Assembly: GCF_001815905.1 (NCBI RefSeq)
Contig: NZ_KV823268.1
Location: forward strand, 1 to 64,000
Direction: 5' to 3'
Length of the DNA stretch: 64,000 nt
Source of the DNA: Brevibacterium sp. HMSC07C04
Lineage (GTDB): Bacteria > Actinomycetota > Actinomycetes > Actinomycetales > Brevibacteriaceae
The notes beneath the pieces were generated by a model. It saw only the letters and a program-made list of their open reading frames with translations, made no database searches and was not told the DNA's origin. A program made the position numbers and the translations under genes. Positions 41,162 to 50,198 of the stretch are shown one piece after another. How positions within the stretch are numbered: position 1 is the first letter of the stretch; each line of letters opens with the position of its first letter.

Positions 41162-42603
41162 TGTTCCTTTTCTGCTGTTTGAGCTTTGGCTTCGTCAACG
41201 TGGAGATTGGCGTAGGAATCGCCGAGGATTTCGTGCAGACCCTCGTCGTAGCCGATCGTGCGGCGGCTGGCCGCAAATGCGTACATGACGGCGCCCAGCA
41301 GCATCCAAGCGCCCAGAATGATGTACTCCGCCGGCCACACCAGCGATGACGAGGTTCCGGGAGCCAGCGCCCACACGATGACGCCGATGGCGCCCAGTCC
41401 GCCGATTGCGGGCAGGAACGACAGTTTGGAACGGCGAACCGCCTGCGGGTAGCGCCGCGGCAGCAGGTACTTGGCGAGCACCACCATGAACCACACAACG
41501 CCCAGGTACACGCCGCCGGTGTCGAGAAACCACACAACGGCACCCGGACCGAGCCAGCCCAGGGCAAGGGTGACGGCAGTCGTGACGATGAGAGCGCGGC
41601 CGGGAGTCTGCCTCTTGGGGTTGATGGCGGCCAGGCTCGGCGGGAGCAGCTGACCGCGGGCCATGGCGACGATGATGCGCGAACTTGCCACGAACAGGCC
41701 GAGGAAGCTGGTGAGCAGGCCGAGGAACGCAATCGCGTAGGCGCCCGAGCCCAGAACGGGGAAGCCCGCCTCGGTGAACGCCGACACGGTGCCCAGGTCC
41801 ATCTTCGCGACGTCCTGCCACGGCATGACCCACGCGGTTGCGGCGAGCACCGCGGTGTAGAACAGACCGGCGGTGATGACGGTGAGGACCACGGCGCGGC
41901 CTACGCGCTTCGGCGAGATCTTCGCGTCTTCGGCAAGGACTGCGACAAGGCCGAAACCGGCCAGGAAGGTCATACCGGGGATGATGAAGCGCAGGGTGTC
42001 AGACACCGGAGCCGCACCCTCGGCATAGGCCGGGAAGAAGTTCGACGGTGAGCCGCTTGCGAAGCCCACGACGATGAGGGCCGCGCCGATCAGCACAATT
42101 GCTGCGAACATGAACATCTGCACGCGCCCGCCGATCTCAATGCCGAACCAGTTGAGCGCAAACATCAGCAGAGTGAGGATGACGCCGACGGCCAGCACCG
42201 GCAGGTACACGGTTTCACCGTTGATGGTGTACAGCGGCATCGTCTTCATGGCGGGCACGAAATTGCTCAGCAGGAAGCCGAAGGCCGTGACATAGAACGC
42301 CAGGGACGACACATAGGCGCCCAGCAGCATCCAGCCGGTGAAGAACGCCGGACCGCGGCCCATCGTGGTGTAGGAGAAGACCACTTCACCGCCGGCGCGG
42401 GGAAAAGCTGCCGTCAGCTCTGAGTAGGCCAGGGCGACAAAGGAAGCCAGGAGAACACCGAGCAGCAGGCCGAAGACCATGCCGCCGGAGCCGTAGGAGT
42501 CCATGAGCTTGGAGTTGGTGTAGATCCAGCTGGTTCCGATGACGCCGGCCACGCCGAATGCCAAAAGCTGGAAAAGGCCGAGCGACTTTTTGAGTTCAGC
42601 CAC
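41158..42603 (-). CDS. APC-family amino-acid permease
   Basis: 481 residues with about 12 transmembrane helices. It begins VAELKKSLGLFQLLAFGVAGVIG, where the conserved first-helix GVAGVIGTSW binds the substrate amino group. Start is GTG at 42603 with GGAAGG well placed; the longer frame to 42672 has no such signal. The C-terminus is hydrophilic with Glu/Lys. It is translationally coupled to the following serine hydrolase; together they may take up and cleave an amino-acid derivative, which is inference. Confidence 0.87.
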   Translation of the reverse strand: MAELKKSLGLFQLLAFGVAGVIGTSWIYTNSKLMDSYGSGGMVFGLLLGVLLASFVALAYSELTAAFPRAGGEVVFSYTTMGRGPAFFTGWMLLGAYVSSLAFYVTAFGFLLSNFVPAMKTMPLYTINGETVYLPVLAVGVILTLLMFALNWFGIEIGGRVQMFMFAAIVLIGAALIVVGFASGSPSNFFPAYAEGAAPVSDTLRFIIPGMTFLAGFGLVAVLAEDAKISPKRVGRAVVLTVITAGLFYTAVLAATAWVMPWQDVAKMDLGTVSAFTEAGFPVLGSGAYAIAFLGLLTSFLGLFVASSRIIVAMARGQLLPPSLAAINPKRQTPGRALIVTTAVTLALGWLGPGAVVWFLDTGGVYLGVVWFMVVLAKYLLPRRYPQAVRRSKLSFLPAIGGLGAIGVIVWALAPGTSSSLVWPAEYIILGAWMLLGAVMYAFAASRRTIGYDEGLHEILGDSYANLHVDEAKAQTAEKEQ

Positions 42604-42788
42604 GATGTCCTTCCGGAAAAAGAGCGCCCGACCTTCCCTGGCCGCAGCGCCCGATGAGCATTTGCGCTTCATGATACGACGTGCGGTGTGACCTGCGTCA
42701 ATGCCGCCTGTGACGGTCGGAGGCGGTGCCGAGAAACGGTGCGAAGAAACGGCGGCCGCGGATGGGGAGGGGCAGGTGCCGGGCAGTC

Positions 42789-43709
42789 TCAGCTGTCCCT
42801 GCGGGCGAGCCCCTGAACGGGTTCGACGTGCAGAAGTCTGCGCAGGCGGCCCAGATTGAGAGTGCGGGACTGGGCAATCCGGCGCACCGCAAAGCGGTCG
42901 AGCCCGTCCTTTGGCCTGCGGCCGGTCTTCTCGCGCAGCCAGGCCGTTGTCAGCGCGAGGTCGGCGGCCCGGTCGTCAAAGTTGTAGGGCCCAAGGCCGG
43001 TGCGGGCCATGAACGTGTTGATCGCATCGCGCAGAACATAGGGTTCGGGGTCTGACACGTTGATCGGCCCGTAGGCTTCCGGGTGCCGCAGACCGGCGAT
43101 AACCGCTGCGGCGACATTCTCAGCACTGGCCAATGCTGTTTTCTGGCGGCCTCCGCCGGGCAGTTCGATAACGCCCTTCTTAGTGGCAAGTGACTGAAGA
43201 AAAGGGAAATTGCGTCGGTCGCCCGGACCGTAGACGGGTGCCGGGCGCAGGATGAGCGCGTCCGGGCGCAGGCGGGTGACAACCTTTTCGGCTTCGACCT
43301 TCGAGCGTTCGTACTCGGTGGTAAAGCACGCAAGGTCCGCAGGTCCGTGCTCTTCGTAGATGTCCCGGAGCCCGCGGCGGGGATCATAGACATCGGCACA
43401 GGACAGGAAGATGAAGCGGGCTTTGGGGAACGCGTCGAGCACATTGCGGGTTCCCGTGACGTTGACGCCGTGGGCGTCCTGCTGCGAAAGGCCTCCGCCG
43501 CTGACACCGGCGGCGTGGACGACGGCGCTGATGTCACGGCCGGTCACACGGCTGTCCGCGGGTGTGCGGATGTCCCATTCGATGTGTTCGACCGAATCGT
43601 CATGAGGGGCAGACGTCCCTGCGCTCACCGGGGTGTGGCCGGCTGCCCGCAGTGCGGAGATGACGGCGCGCCCAATGCATCCGGAAGCGCCGGTGACAAG
43701 AACAGTCAT
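42789..43709 (-). CDS. NAD-dependent epimerase/dehydratase (extended SDR)
   Basis: 306 residues. Rossmann motif VLVTGASGCIGRAV at 3-16, HAAGVSGGG near 65, and the Tyr-x3-Lys pair in TEYERSKVEAEK near 132-143. It resembles nucleotide-sugar epimerases and 3-beta-hydroxysteroid-type reductases; no substrate can be assigned. TAATCT lies 6 nt before the ATG, suggesting a leaderless mRNA. It stands 185 nt upstream of the permease gene on the same strand; the gap holds nothing I can name. Confidence 0.82.
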   Translation of the reverse strand: MTVLVTGASGCIGRAVISALRAAGHTPVSAGTSAPHDDSVEHIEWDIRTPADSRVTGRDISAVVHAAGVSGGGLSQQDAHGVNVTGTRNVLDAFPKARFIFLSCADVYDPRRGLRDIYEEHGPADLACFTTEYERSKVEAEKVVTRLRPDALILRPAPVYGPGDRRNFPFLQSLATKKGVIELPGGGRQKTALASAENVAAAVIAGLRHPEAYGPINVSDPEPYVLRDAINTFMARTGLGPYNFDDRAADLALTTAWLREKTGRRPKDGLDRFAVRRIAQSRTLNLGRLRRLLHVEPVQGLARRDS

Positions 43710-43790
43710 AGGCTCAGATTAGCGCGCTCGCACCGCTTTGGCCGGTATGCGGCCGGTGTTGCCCGAGCAGTGTCGTGTGGACGGTGTCGG

Positions 43791-44612
43791 CTAGGCGCGG
43801 TCAATGTCCTTGCTGACGAGGCCCTCGGCTTCGGAATGACCGTGGGTCCACTCGGGGGAGCGCTTTTGAAGAAAAGCCGTAATGCCCTCCTGTGCGTCGG
43901 TGAGCACGGCGTTGTCGGCCATGACCCGGCCCATGCGGGAGTAGGCCTCGGTTGTGCTCAGGGAAATCTGCTCGTAGAAGGCGCGCTTGCCGATCGACAC
44001 CGTGGTCGACGAGGACTGGGCGACGGTGCGGGCCACTTCGAGTGTGCGCTCGCGCAGGGCGTAGGCGGGTGCGGTGTGTGAAACAAGGCCGCGCTGGAAG
44101 GCCTCTTCTGCCTTCATCGGCTCTCCGGTCAGGAGCATCCGCATGGCCGTTTTGCGTTTGACCGCGCGCGACAGCGCGACCATCGGAGTTGAACAGAACA
44201 GGCCGATGGTCACACCGGGGGTGGCAAAGGATGCGCTTTCAGAAGCCACAGCGAGGTCGCAGGTGGCCACCAGCTGACAGCCCGCCGCGGTTGCCAGGCC
44301 CTGCACTTCTGCAATGACCGGCTGCGGAATGGACTGGATGATCCGCATGAGCAGGGTGCAGGTGTCGAAGATGTTCTGCTGGGTTGCGTGATCGCTTCCC
44401 TGGACTTCGCGCAGGTCATGGCCTGCGGAGAAAACCTTGCCGGTCGACGCGAGGACGATGGCCCGAACTTCCGTGTTCTTGCCGACTGTGCGGAAGGAGT
44501 CGATGAGTTCGTTCATCATCTTCCGGGACATGGCGTTGCGGTTTCCGGGACTGTTGAGGGTAATGAGCGCAATCGGGCCGTCGTATTCGAGCGTCACCAG
44601 TTCTTCAGACAT
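43791..44612 (-). CDS. Enoyl-CoA hydratase/isomerase family protein (crotonase)
   Basis: 273 residues. Crotonase fold with NSPGNRNAMS near 19-28, AGHDLREVQG near 68 (oxyanion hole) and VQGLATAAGCQLVATCDLAVAS near 108-129. The usual first catalytic Glu of hydratases in the helix after AAGC is not obvious (CDLAVAS), as in ECHDC3-like members, so hydration may not be its reaction. The frame is open upstream to 44891, but the ATG at 44612 begins the conserved part. It is divergent from clpB. Confidence 0.83.
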   Translation of the reverse strand: MSEELVTLEYDGPIALITLNSPGNRNAMSRKMMNELIDSFRTVGKNTEVRAIVLASTGKVFSAGHDLREVQGSDHATQQNIFDTCTLLMRIIQSIPQPVIAEVQGLATAAGCQLVATCDLAVASESASFATPGVTIGLFCSTPMVALSRAVKRKTAMRMLLTGEPMKAEEAFQRGLVSHTAPAYALRERTLEVARTVAQSSSTTVSIGKRAFYEQISLSTTEAYSRMGRVMADNAVLTDAQEGITAFLQKRSPEWTHGHSEAEGLVSKDIDRA

Positions 44613-44669
44613 GTGTTCAGTCTGCCAAAGACCGTGCGGCGCGAAAAGAATCAAGGACAGAAATCTTAG

Positions 44670-44690
44670 GTTGAGCGGAATAGACTCAAC
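44670..44690. promoter_or_regulatory. HAIR element (HspR operator) before clpB
   Basis: GTTGAGC-N7-ACTCAAC matches the HspR consensus CTTGAGT-N7-ACTCAAG in spacing and in the TTGAG/CTCAA cores. It lies immediately upstream of the presumed -35 box of clpB, where HspR would repress the gene until heat shock. Confidence 0.8.
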
Positions 44691-44691
44691 C

Positions 44692-44720
44692 TTGTTGAAG
44701 TTACCTGTATGAACATAGTT
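44692..44720 (+). promoter_or_regulatory. Probable clpB promoter
   Basis: TTGTTG (44692-44697), a 17-nt spacer, and ATAGTT (44715-44720). Start of transcription would be near 44727, leaving a short leader with GGAAGGGAGG before the ATG at 44743. Confidence 0.55.
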
Positions 44721-44742
44721 TTGCAGGAAGGGAGGTGTCCCC

Positions 44743-47343
44743 ATGGACACCAAATTCACCTCACGATCGCAGGAGGCTCTGTCCACCGCGATCAAGGACG
44801 CAGCGCAGCGTGGAAACTCGCAGGTTGAGCCTGCGCACCTTCTCGCCGCTCTGCTTGAGGGCGAAGACAGCATTGCCGGAGCCCTCATCACTCACCTGGG
44901 CGGACGTCCCCAGGATATTCGCAGCCGTGCTCAGGCTGTCGTTGCCGGACTGCCGTCTGCCAGCGGATCGTCCGTCAGCCAACCGCAGCTCTCAAGGGCC
45001 GGGCTGTCGGTCATCAGCAGCGCCGAAAAGGAAATGCAGGCACTCGGTGACCAGTACGTCTCAACCGAACACCTCCTTTTGGGTGTCGCGGCCGATTCCG
45101 GTGAAGCCGGCAAGCTGCTCAGTGCCGAAGGCATTACCCGCGACGCGCTGCTTGCCGCCCTGCCGGAAGTCCGCGGCGGTCGCAAGGTCACCAGTGAAAA
45201 CCCGGAAGACACCTTCCAAGCGCTGGAGAAGTACGGCATCGACTTGACCCAGCAGGCCCGCGACGGAAAACTCGACCCCGTCATCGGCCGCGACTCCGAA
45301 ATCCGCAGGGTCGTTCAGGTGCTGTCGCGTCGCACAAAGAACAACCCGGTGCTCATCGGCGAAGCCGGTGTGGGCAAAACCGCCGTTGTCGAAGGTCTCG
45401 CGCAGCGCATGGTCGCAGGCGATGTTCCCGAAAGCCTGCGCGGCAAGCAGCTGGTCAGCCTCGACCTGTCGGCCATGGTGGCAGGCGCAAAGTACCGCGG
45501 TGAGTTCGAAGAGCGCATGAAGGCCGTTCTTGAGGAGATCAAGAACTCCGAAGGTCAGATCGTCACCTTCATCGACGAAATCCACACGCTCGTCGGTGCG
45601 GGTGCCACGGGCGATTCCGCAATGGATGCGGGCAATATGCTCAAGCCCATGCTGGCCCGCGGCGAACTGCGGCTGGTGGGTGCGACAACGCTTGACGAGT
45701 ACCGCGAGAACATCGAAAAGGACCCCGCCTTGGAGCGCAGGTTCCAGCAGGTGTTCGTGGGAGAGCCGAGCGTGGAGGACTCGATTGCCATTCTGCGCGG
45801 GCTGAAGGAGCGCTACGAAGCTCACCACAAGGTGACGATCGCAGACTCCGCCCTGGTTGCCGCCGCGTCGCTGTCGAACCGCTACATCACCGACAGGCAG
45901 CTGCCGGACAAGGCCATCGACCTCGTAGATGAGGCCGCCAGCCGTCTGCGCATGGAAATCGATTCGGCACCTGTCGAAATCGACCAGCTGCAGCGCGATG
46001 TCGATCGCCTCAAAATGGAGGAGATGGCGCTGTCAGCTGAAACCGACGAGGCTTCGAAGGAGCGGCTGGCGGCTTTGCGCGAAGACCTTGCAGACAAGCA
46101 GGAAAACCTGTCCGGTCTGACCGCGGCCTGGGAATCACAGCGTGCAGGTCTGAACCGCCTGGGCGAACTGCGGCAGAAGCTGGATGATCTGCGCAGCCAG
46201 GCGGAGATTGCGCGGCGCGACACGGACCTCGAAACGGCATCGCGCCTGCTGTACGGCGAAATCCCGCAGGTCGAAAAGGAGATCGCCGCGGCAGAAGAAG
46301 CCGAATCGGCTGCCGGATCCCAGGCCAAGCAGATGGTGGGCGAACAGGTCACGGCCGACGACATCGCCGAAGTCGTATCGTCGTGGACGGGCATTCCCGC
46401 CGGTCGTCTGCTGGAAGGCGAACGGGAGAAGCTGCTGCACGCGGAAGAGCACATCGGCAAGCGGCTCATCGGCCAGAAGAAGGCCGTTGAAACCGTGTCG
46501 GATGCTATCCGCCGTGCGCGCGCCGGGGTTTCTGATCCCAACCGTCCCACGGGTTCGTTCCTGTTCCTGGGGCCGACCGGTGTGGGCAAAACGGAACTGG
46601 CCAAGTCCCTAGCCGACTTCCTGTTTGACGACGAGCGCGCCATGATCCGCATTGACATGTCCGAATACGGCGAAAAGCACTCGGTGGCCCGGCTTGTCGG
46701 CGCCCCTCCGGGCTACGTCGGATACGAAACGGGCGGTCAGCTGACCGAGGCTGTTCGCCGCAGGCCGTACTCCGTGGTCCTGTTGGACGAGGTGGAGAAG
46801 GCACACCCGGATGTCTTCGACATTCTGCTGCAGGTGCTTGATGACGGTCGGCTGACCGACGGTCAGGGTCGAACCGTTGACTTCCGCAACACGGTGCTCA
46901 TTTTGACGTCGAACCTGGGAAGCCAGTTCATGGTCGACCAGACGCTCGATGCCAAGACAAAAGAGGATTCGGTCATGGACGTGGTGCGCACCGCGTTCAA
47001 GCCGGAATTCCTCAACCGTTTGGATGACGTTGTCATGTTCGATGCCCTCAGCAGGGAAGACCTGGCGCGGATCGTCGATCTGCAGATCAACGCAATGCAG
47101 CAGCGTCTGAGTGAACGCCGCATTGCCCTGGAGATCACGCCCGAAGCTGCTGACTACCTGGCGCAGGAAGGCTACGATCCGGCATTCGGCGCTCGCCCGC
47201 TGCGCCGTCTGGTGCAGCGCACGATCGGCGATGGCCTGGCCAAGGAGATTCTGGCAGGCGAAGTGCGCGATGGCGACACCGTGCGCGTCGACGCTGCCGA
47301 ATCCGGCGGGCTGTCGATTGTTCCGGTCGAGCACGCCGACTGA
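44743..47343 (+). CDS. clpB: ATP-dependent disaggregase ClpB
   Basis: Hexameric heat-shock chaperone that pulls proteins out of aggregates with DnaK. 866 residues, full length. Order: Clp N-domain (about 1-145), first AAA+ domain with Walker A GEAGVGKT at 206-213 and [12 protein letters not shown], coiled M-domain (about 400-530) that distinguishes ClpB from ClpC/ClpA, second AAA+ domain with [10 protein letters not shown] near 610, and a C-terminal sensor region [27 protein letters not shown] precedes the ATG. A HAIR element indicates HspR control. Confidence 0.97.
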   Translation: MDTKFTSRSQEALSTAIKDAAQRGNSQVEPAHLLAALLEGEDSIAGALITHLGGRPQDIRSRAQAVVAGLPSASGSSVSQPQLSRAGLSVISSAEKEMQALGDQYVSTEHLLLGVAADSGEAGKLLSAEGITRDALLAALPEVRGGRKVTSENPEDTFQALEKYGIDLTQQARDGKLDPVIGRDSEIRRVVQVLSRRTKNNPVLIGEAGVGKTAVVEGLAQRMVAGDVPESLRGKQLVSLDLSAMVAGAKYRGEFEERMKAVLEEIKNSEGQIVTFIDEIHTLVGAGATGDSAMDAGNMLKPMLARGELRLVGATTLDEYRENIEKDPALERRFQQVFVGEPSVEDSIAILRGLKERYEAHHKVTIADSALVAAASLSNRYITDRQLPDKAIDLVDEAASRLRMEIDSAPVEIDQLQRDVDRLKMEEMALSAETDEASKERLAALREDLADKQENLSGLTAAWESQRAGLNRLGELRQKLDDLRSQAEIARRDTDLETASRLLYGEIPQVEKEIAAAEEAESAAGSQAKQMVGEQVTADDIAEVVSSWTGIPAGRLLEGEREKLLHAEEHIGKRLIGQKKAVETVSDAIRRARAGVSDPNRPTGSFLFLGPTGVGKTELAKSLADFLFDDERAMIRIDMSEYGEKHSVARLVGAPPGYVGYETGGQLTEAVRRRPYSVVLLDEVEKAHPDVFDILLQVLDDGRLTDGQGRTVDFRNTVLILTSNLGSQFMVDQTLDAKTKEDSVMDVVRTAFKPEFLNRLDDVVMFDALSREDLARIVDLQINAMQQRLSERRIALEITPEAADYLAQEGYDPAFGARPLRRLVQRTIGDGLAKEILAGEVRDGDTVRVDAAESGGLSIVPVEHAD

Positions 47344-47356
47344 CAGTCACCGCTTA

Positions 47357-47398
47357 AGCACTCAGGGGCGCGGAGAATACTCCGCGCCCCTGAGTGCT
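47357..47398. terminator. clpB terminator, 19-bp perfect stem
   Basis: AGCACTCAGGGGCGCGGAG (47357-47375) pairs perfectly with 47380-47398 around AATA. It lies between convergent genes and probably works in both directions. Confidence 0.85.
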
Positions 47399-47416
47399 GT
47401 GTGGTTCACCAGCCGA

Positions 47417-48133
47417 TTATGCGGTCTGGCTGTAGTCCTCGGTCATATCTGAGCCGTCCGGGCGCTGGACCGCGCAGATGATGCGCCGGTTTTCGGGGTC
47501 TTGCCAGGCGGTGGCATTGGGGGTGAAGTAGACCACTTTGAGGCCGTCCGCGTTGGCGCGGTCGGAGTCGAGTTCAAAGCGCGCGGTTTTGCAGTAGGTG
47601 CTCCCGTCGCGCTTGAGGGTTTCAAGGCCGGGGTAGGTGCCCGACTGGCTGGGCGTGCGGCCCACCGAGTAGATCTGGTGGACGTGCGGATCACTGCAGG
47701 GGACGGTGGTCGGGGCCGTCCCGTTGGAAAGGTCGACAATGCAGTCGCCTGCTCTGAGCTGCCCCAGGTTGCTCTTCACATCGGCGTTTGGGGGAGGCGG
47801 GCTGTTGGGCTTGTCGGAGCTGTACGGCAACGGCGCGGGCCGGCTGGTGGGGGATGAGTCACCCGGGGACGGTTCGGCGGTGGGCTCTGATTTCAGGGCG
47901 ACGAAGCCGAAGATGCCAAGGCCCACCATGCCGAGGAAAGCAAACACCAGGACCAGTCCGCCGCCGACGAGCCCGATGATCAGCCCCGTGTTGCTCTTCT
48001 TGGGCGGTGGCAGCGGCGGTGGTGGGGGTGCGGGAAAGGAGGCGGGCTGTTGGGGGATGTTGCCGTAGTGCGGCGGCTGCGGCCTGGGCCCGTAGGGGCC
48101 CGGCGGCGGGTTCGTCGGCGGCTGAGCTGGCAT
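47417..48133 (-). CDS. Septum-formation family membrane protein
   Basis: 238 residues. Proline-rich cytosolic N-terminus (about 1-46, many PPP and PQP), one transmembrane helix (about 48-77, NTGLIIGLVGGGLVLVFAFL), a Ser/Pro linker, then an outside domain with LRAGDCIVDLSNG and VPCSDPHVHQIYSVG. That GDC and CSDPH pattern marks the septum-formation domain seen in actinobacterial envelope proteins; paired cysteines (also YCKTA and IICAVQ) may form disulfides. AGGGAG precedes the ATG at 48133. It follows xthA by 13 nt on the same strand. Exact role unknown. Confidence 0.8.
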   Translation of the reverse strand: MPAQPPTNPPPGPYGPRPQPPHYGNIPQQPASFPAPPPPPLPPPKKSNTGLIIGLVGGGLVLVFAFLGMVGLGIFGFVALKSEPTAEPSPGDSSPTSRPAPLPYSSDKPNSPPPPNADVKSNLGQLRAGDCIVDLSNGTAPTTVPCSDPHVHQIYSVGRTPSQSGTYPGLETLKRDGSTYCKTARFELDSDRANADGLKVVYFTPNATAWQDPENRRIICAVQRPDGSDMTEDYSQTA

Positions 48134-48146
48134 TGAGAACTCCCTG

Positions 48147-48932
48147 TCAGATGCGGTAGTCGACCCAAACGGGCGCGTGGTCAGATGCTCCTTTGCCCTT
48201 GCGCTCTTCACGGTCGATGTGGGCGTCGACAGCGGTTGCGGCCAGAGCGGGTGAGGCCAGTTGGAAGTCAATGCGCATGCCCTCCCGTTTGGGGAAGCGC
48301 AGACGCTGGTAGTCCCAGTAGGTGTAGACGCCGGGGCCAGGAGTGAACTGGCGCGTGGTTTCCTTCAGGCCCGCGTCGGCGAGATTGCGGAATGCTTCGC
48401 GTTCGGGTTCGGACACGTGCGTCAGGCCGGCAAAGGCCTCCATGTCCCAGACGTCTTCGTCCAGTGGTGCGACATTGAAGTCTCCGACCATGACAAAGCG
48501 GTCGTCGGGGTCTGCGGCGAGCCGCTGTGCTGCGACATCGCGCAGGCGGTTCAGCCATTCGAGTTTGTAGTGGTAGTGAGGGTGATCGAGTTCTCGGCCG
48601 TTGGGCACGTAGAGCGAATAGACGCGCACCCCGCCGGTGTCGGCTGACAGTGCGCGCGCTTCGAGTGCATCGTTGAATTCGGGCATTCCCCGAAACCCGC
48701 TTTCGACATTGTCCAAGCCGACGCGGCTGGCGATTGCAACGCCGTTCCACTGATTGAGCCCGTGGTAGGTGACGTCATAGCCGCGGGAGGAGAAGATGTC
48801 TTCGGGAAACTGGCTGTCGCGGCACTTGAGTTCTTGAATGGCCAGGACGTCGACGTCTGAGCGGTCAAGAAAAGCCCCGATGCGCTCGGCGCGGGCTCGG
48901 ATCGAGTTGACATTCCAATTCACAATTCGCAC
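48147..48932 (-). CDS. xthA: Exodeoxyribonuclease III / AP endonuclease
   Basis: Mg-dependent nuclease that cuts at abasic sites and degrades 3' ends in base-excision repair. 261 residues, normal for ExoIII. Active-site residues are visible as WNVNSIRAR (Asn7), IQELKC (Glu34), GDFNVAP (Asp/Asn) and the terminal SDHAPVWVDY (Asp-His). First gene of a two-gene unit with the septum-formation-like gene. The upstream 637 bp are non-coding. Confidence 0.94.
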   Translation of the reverse strand: MRIVNWNVNSIRARAERIGAFLDRSDVDVLAIQELKCRDSQFPEDIFSSRGYDVTYHGLNQWNGVAIASRVGLDNVESGFRGMPEFNDALEARALSADTGGVRVYSLYVPNGRELDHPHYHYKLEWLNRLRDVAAQRLAADPDDRFVMVGDFNVAPLDEDVWDMEAFAGLTHVSEPEREAFRNLADAGLKETTRQFTPGPGVYTYWDYQRLRFPKREGMRIDFQLASPALAATAVDAHIDREERKGKGASDHAPVWVDYRI

Positions 48933-49098
48933 GAGGCCAGCCTAACGGCTGCCGCTGACACGGTCACGGGTGCTGTGCTCTGAAGGCGCATGTTCGCTCG
49001 TGCAGAAGCAGTGCGGACTGACAATAGGCGATATTTCGCGAAAATGCTGTCCGCATAGTGAAAATATGCAGACAAAAGAATTTTTATCTATGTAAGCT

Positions 49099-49215
49099 GA
49101 ATCACGTCTACTCGGTGGGGATCGAGTAGATCTCACGGACGTATGGGGATGCGTCCAGGTACTCGAGGGGAGTGCTCCGAAGGCCCGGCAGCTGACAGCC
49201 GGGCCTTCGATCGTT
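49099..49215 (+). ncRNA. Candidate small structured RNA with three G-rich loops
   Basis: Four hairpins in a row: TCTACTCG/CGAGTAGA (49107-49130, loop GTGGGGAT), GGACGTA/TGCGTCC with a wobble (49137-49156, loop TGGGGA), an ACTC/GAGT stem extended by weaker pairs (49158-49176, loop GAGGG), and a 12-bp terminator-like stem CGAAGGCCCGGC/GCCGGGCCTTCG (49178-49209). An AT-rich stretch with TATCTATGTAAG precedes it and could hold a promoter. The 5' end is a guess. I do not recognise a known RNA family; it resembles neither tmRNA, SRP RNA nor RNase P. Confidence 0.5.
49178..49209 (+). terminator. 12-bp GC-rich terminator-like stem
   Basis: Perfect 12-bp stem with loop AGCTGACA, followed by ATCGTTTGG. 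It probably ends the candidate RNA. Confidence 0.6.
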
Positions 49216-49248
49216 TGGTGGGTGAGCCGATTGCCCAAAAAACCCCGG

Positions 49249-49332
49249 TAGCAACAGATTCACGCGTTAGCCGAGATCCACCCGTTAGCCGCAAGAAAAC
49301 TCCCGATAGCCACAGATCCACGCCTTAGCAAC
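49249..49332. repeat. Three imperfect direct repeats (GATYCACSCSTTAGC)
   Basis: Units at 49249-49272, 49273-49290 (shorter) and 49307-49332 share GAT(T/C)CAC(G/C)C(G/C)TTAGC; the first and third also share TAGCNACA before it. The units are unevenly spaced, so this is not a CRISPR. Function unknown. Confidence 0.6.
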
Positions 49333-49360
49333 CACTGCTGGCGGGAGTTTTTGTTGCTAA
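49296..49360 (+). other. Crossing stems forming a potential pseudoknot
   Basis: AAAACTCCCG (49296-49305) pairs with CGGGAGTTTT (49342-49351), while TTAGCAAC (49325-49332), inside that loop, pairs with GTTGCTAA (49353-49360) outside it. Both stems are perfect (10 and 8 bp). They form either an H-type pseudoknot or two alternative hairpins; the second uses the last repeat unit. Confidence 0.5.
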
Positions 49361-49565
49361 AGCGCGGGCGGAGGCTCGTCAGGTGGAGACCCGGTGCCAA
49401 GGTGTCCGGGTGAAGCGGGGATAAAGCTCGCGATGTTGTTGTTGACTACCAGGTCCATTTCAGACGGGCAAACGGCGCACCTGCGGAGATGATCCCGTTC
49501 GTTCTTCATGCCGATGAAGCTGCCGGTGACCAGTAGCGGCGTTCTGCGTTCAGCCGGCTCGCGAA

Positions 49566-49571
49566 TACAAT
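49566..49571 (+). promoter_or_regulatory. pyrE -10 box, leaderless start
   Basis: TACAAT 7 nt before the ATG at 49579 implies transcription starting at the A of that ATG. This decides the start codon against the in-frame ATG at 49570, which would lie inside the promoter. Confidence 0.55.
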
Positions 49572-49578
49572 GGCGGCC

Positions 49579-50160
49579 ATGACCGACACACGTTCGCACG
49601 ATCCCGCGCAGACGCGCGAGGAGCTGCTGAGGCTCATCGACTCACTTGCAGTCAAACGCGGCAGCTTCACCCTGTCTTCGGGAAAGCAGGCCGACTACTA
49701 TCTGGACCTGCGGTTGGTGACTCTCGATCACCGGTCCGCACCACTCGTGGGCGACATCGTCCTTGACGTCCTCGAAGCCGAAGGCCTGCTGAGCGAGGTC
49801 GACGCCGTCGGCGGGCTGACAATGGGCGCCGACCCGGTGGGAACCGCCACCATGCACGCCTCGGTTCGCCGCGGCACCCCGCTGGATACTTTCGTGGTGC
49901 GCAAGCAGGCAAAAGAACACGGAATGGGCAAGCGTGTCGAGGGCCCGGACGTGCGCGGCCGTCGCGTCGTTGCCGTTGAAGACACCTCGACAACCGGCGG
50001 ATCGGTCCTCACCGCTGTGGAAGCCCTGCGCGAAGCCGGTGCGGAGGTCGTCGCCGTCGTCGTGGTCATGGACCGCAACACCGGGGCGCGCGAACGCGTC
50101 GAAGCAGAAGGCCTGCGCTATCTGACAGCATTGACCACCGCGGACCTCGGTCTGGACTGA
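49579..50160 (+). CDS. pyrE: Orotate phosphoribosyltransferase
   Basis: Joins orotate and PRPP to OMP in pyrimidine synthesis. 193 residues. Shows GSFTLSSGKQADYYLDLR near 28-45 and the PRPP loop VVAVEDTSTTGGSVL near 134-148 (acidic pair followed by small residues). MGADPVG near 83 is the other phosphate-site block. An ATG 9 nt upstream is in frame, but the -10 box position favours 49579. The ABC exporter genes follow 38 nt later on the same strand. Confidence 0.94.
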   Translation: MTDTRSHDPAQTREELLRLIDSLAVKRGSFTLSSGKQADYYLDLRLVTLDHRSAPLVGDIVLDVLEAEGLLSEVDAVGGLTMGADPVGTATMHASVRRGTPLDTFVVRKQAKEHGMGKRVEGPDVRGRRVVAVEDTSTTGGSVLTAVEALREAGAEVVAVVVVMDRNTGARERVEAEGLRYLTALTTADLGLD

Positions 50161-50198
50161 AGTCACGCGGCGAAAGTCCGCAAAGGAAAGGACACCCT

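Larger units (their letters stand above)
48933..49578. other. 646-bp non-coding region between xthA and pyrE
   Basis: No credible coding frame. An AT-rich tract around 49020-49100 (unusual for this genome) precedes a series of hairpins (49107-49209). Then come three imperfect repeats (49249-49332), two crossing stems (49296-49360), about 200 bp without visible structure, and the pyrE promoter at its end. Parts are listed separately. Confidence 0.7.

Noticed and set aside
49249-49290. Integron attC-like sites (GTTAGCC)
   Set aside because: The core does not fit GTTRRRY, and there is no integrase or cassette gene.
49249-49332. CRISPR array
   Set aside because: Repeats are imperfect, of unequal length and unevenly spaced, and no cas gene lies in the window.
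49357-49509. Possible 50-codon minus-strand gene with a CxxC motif upstream of pyrE
   Set aside because: No ribosome site or -10 box, no similarity I recognise, and the longer frame runs back over the pyrE start. It could be a gene remnant, but nothing supports it.
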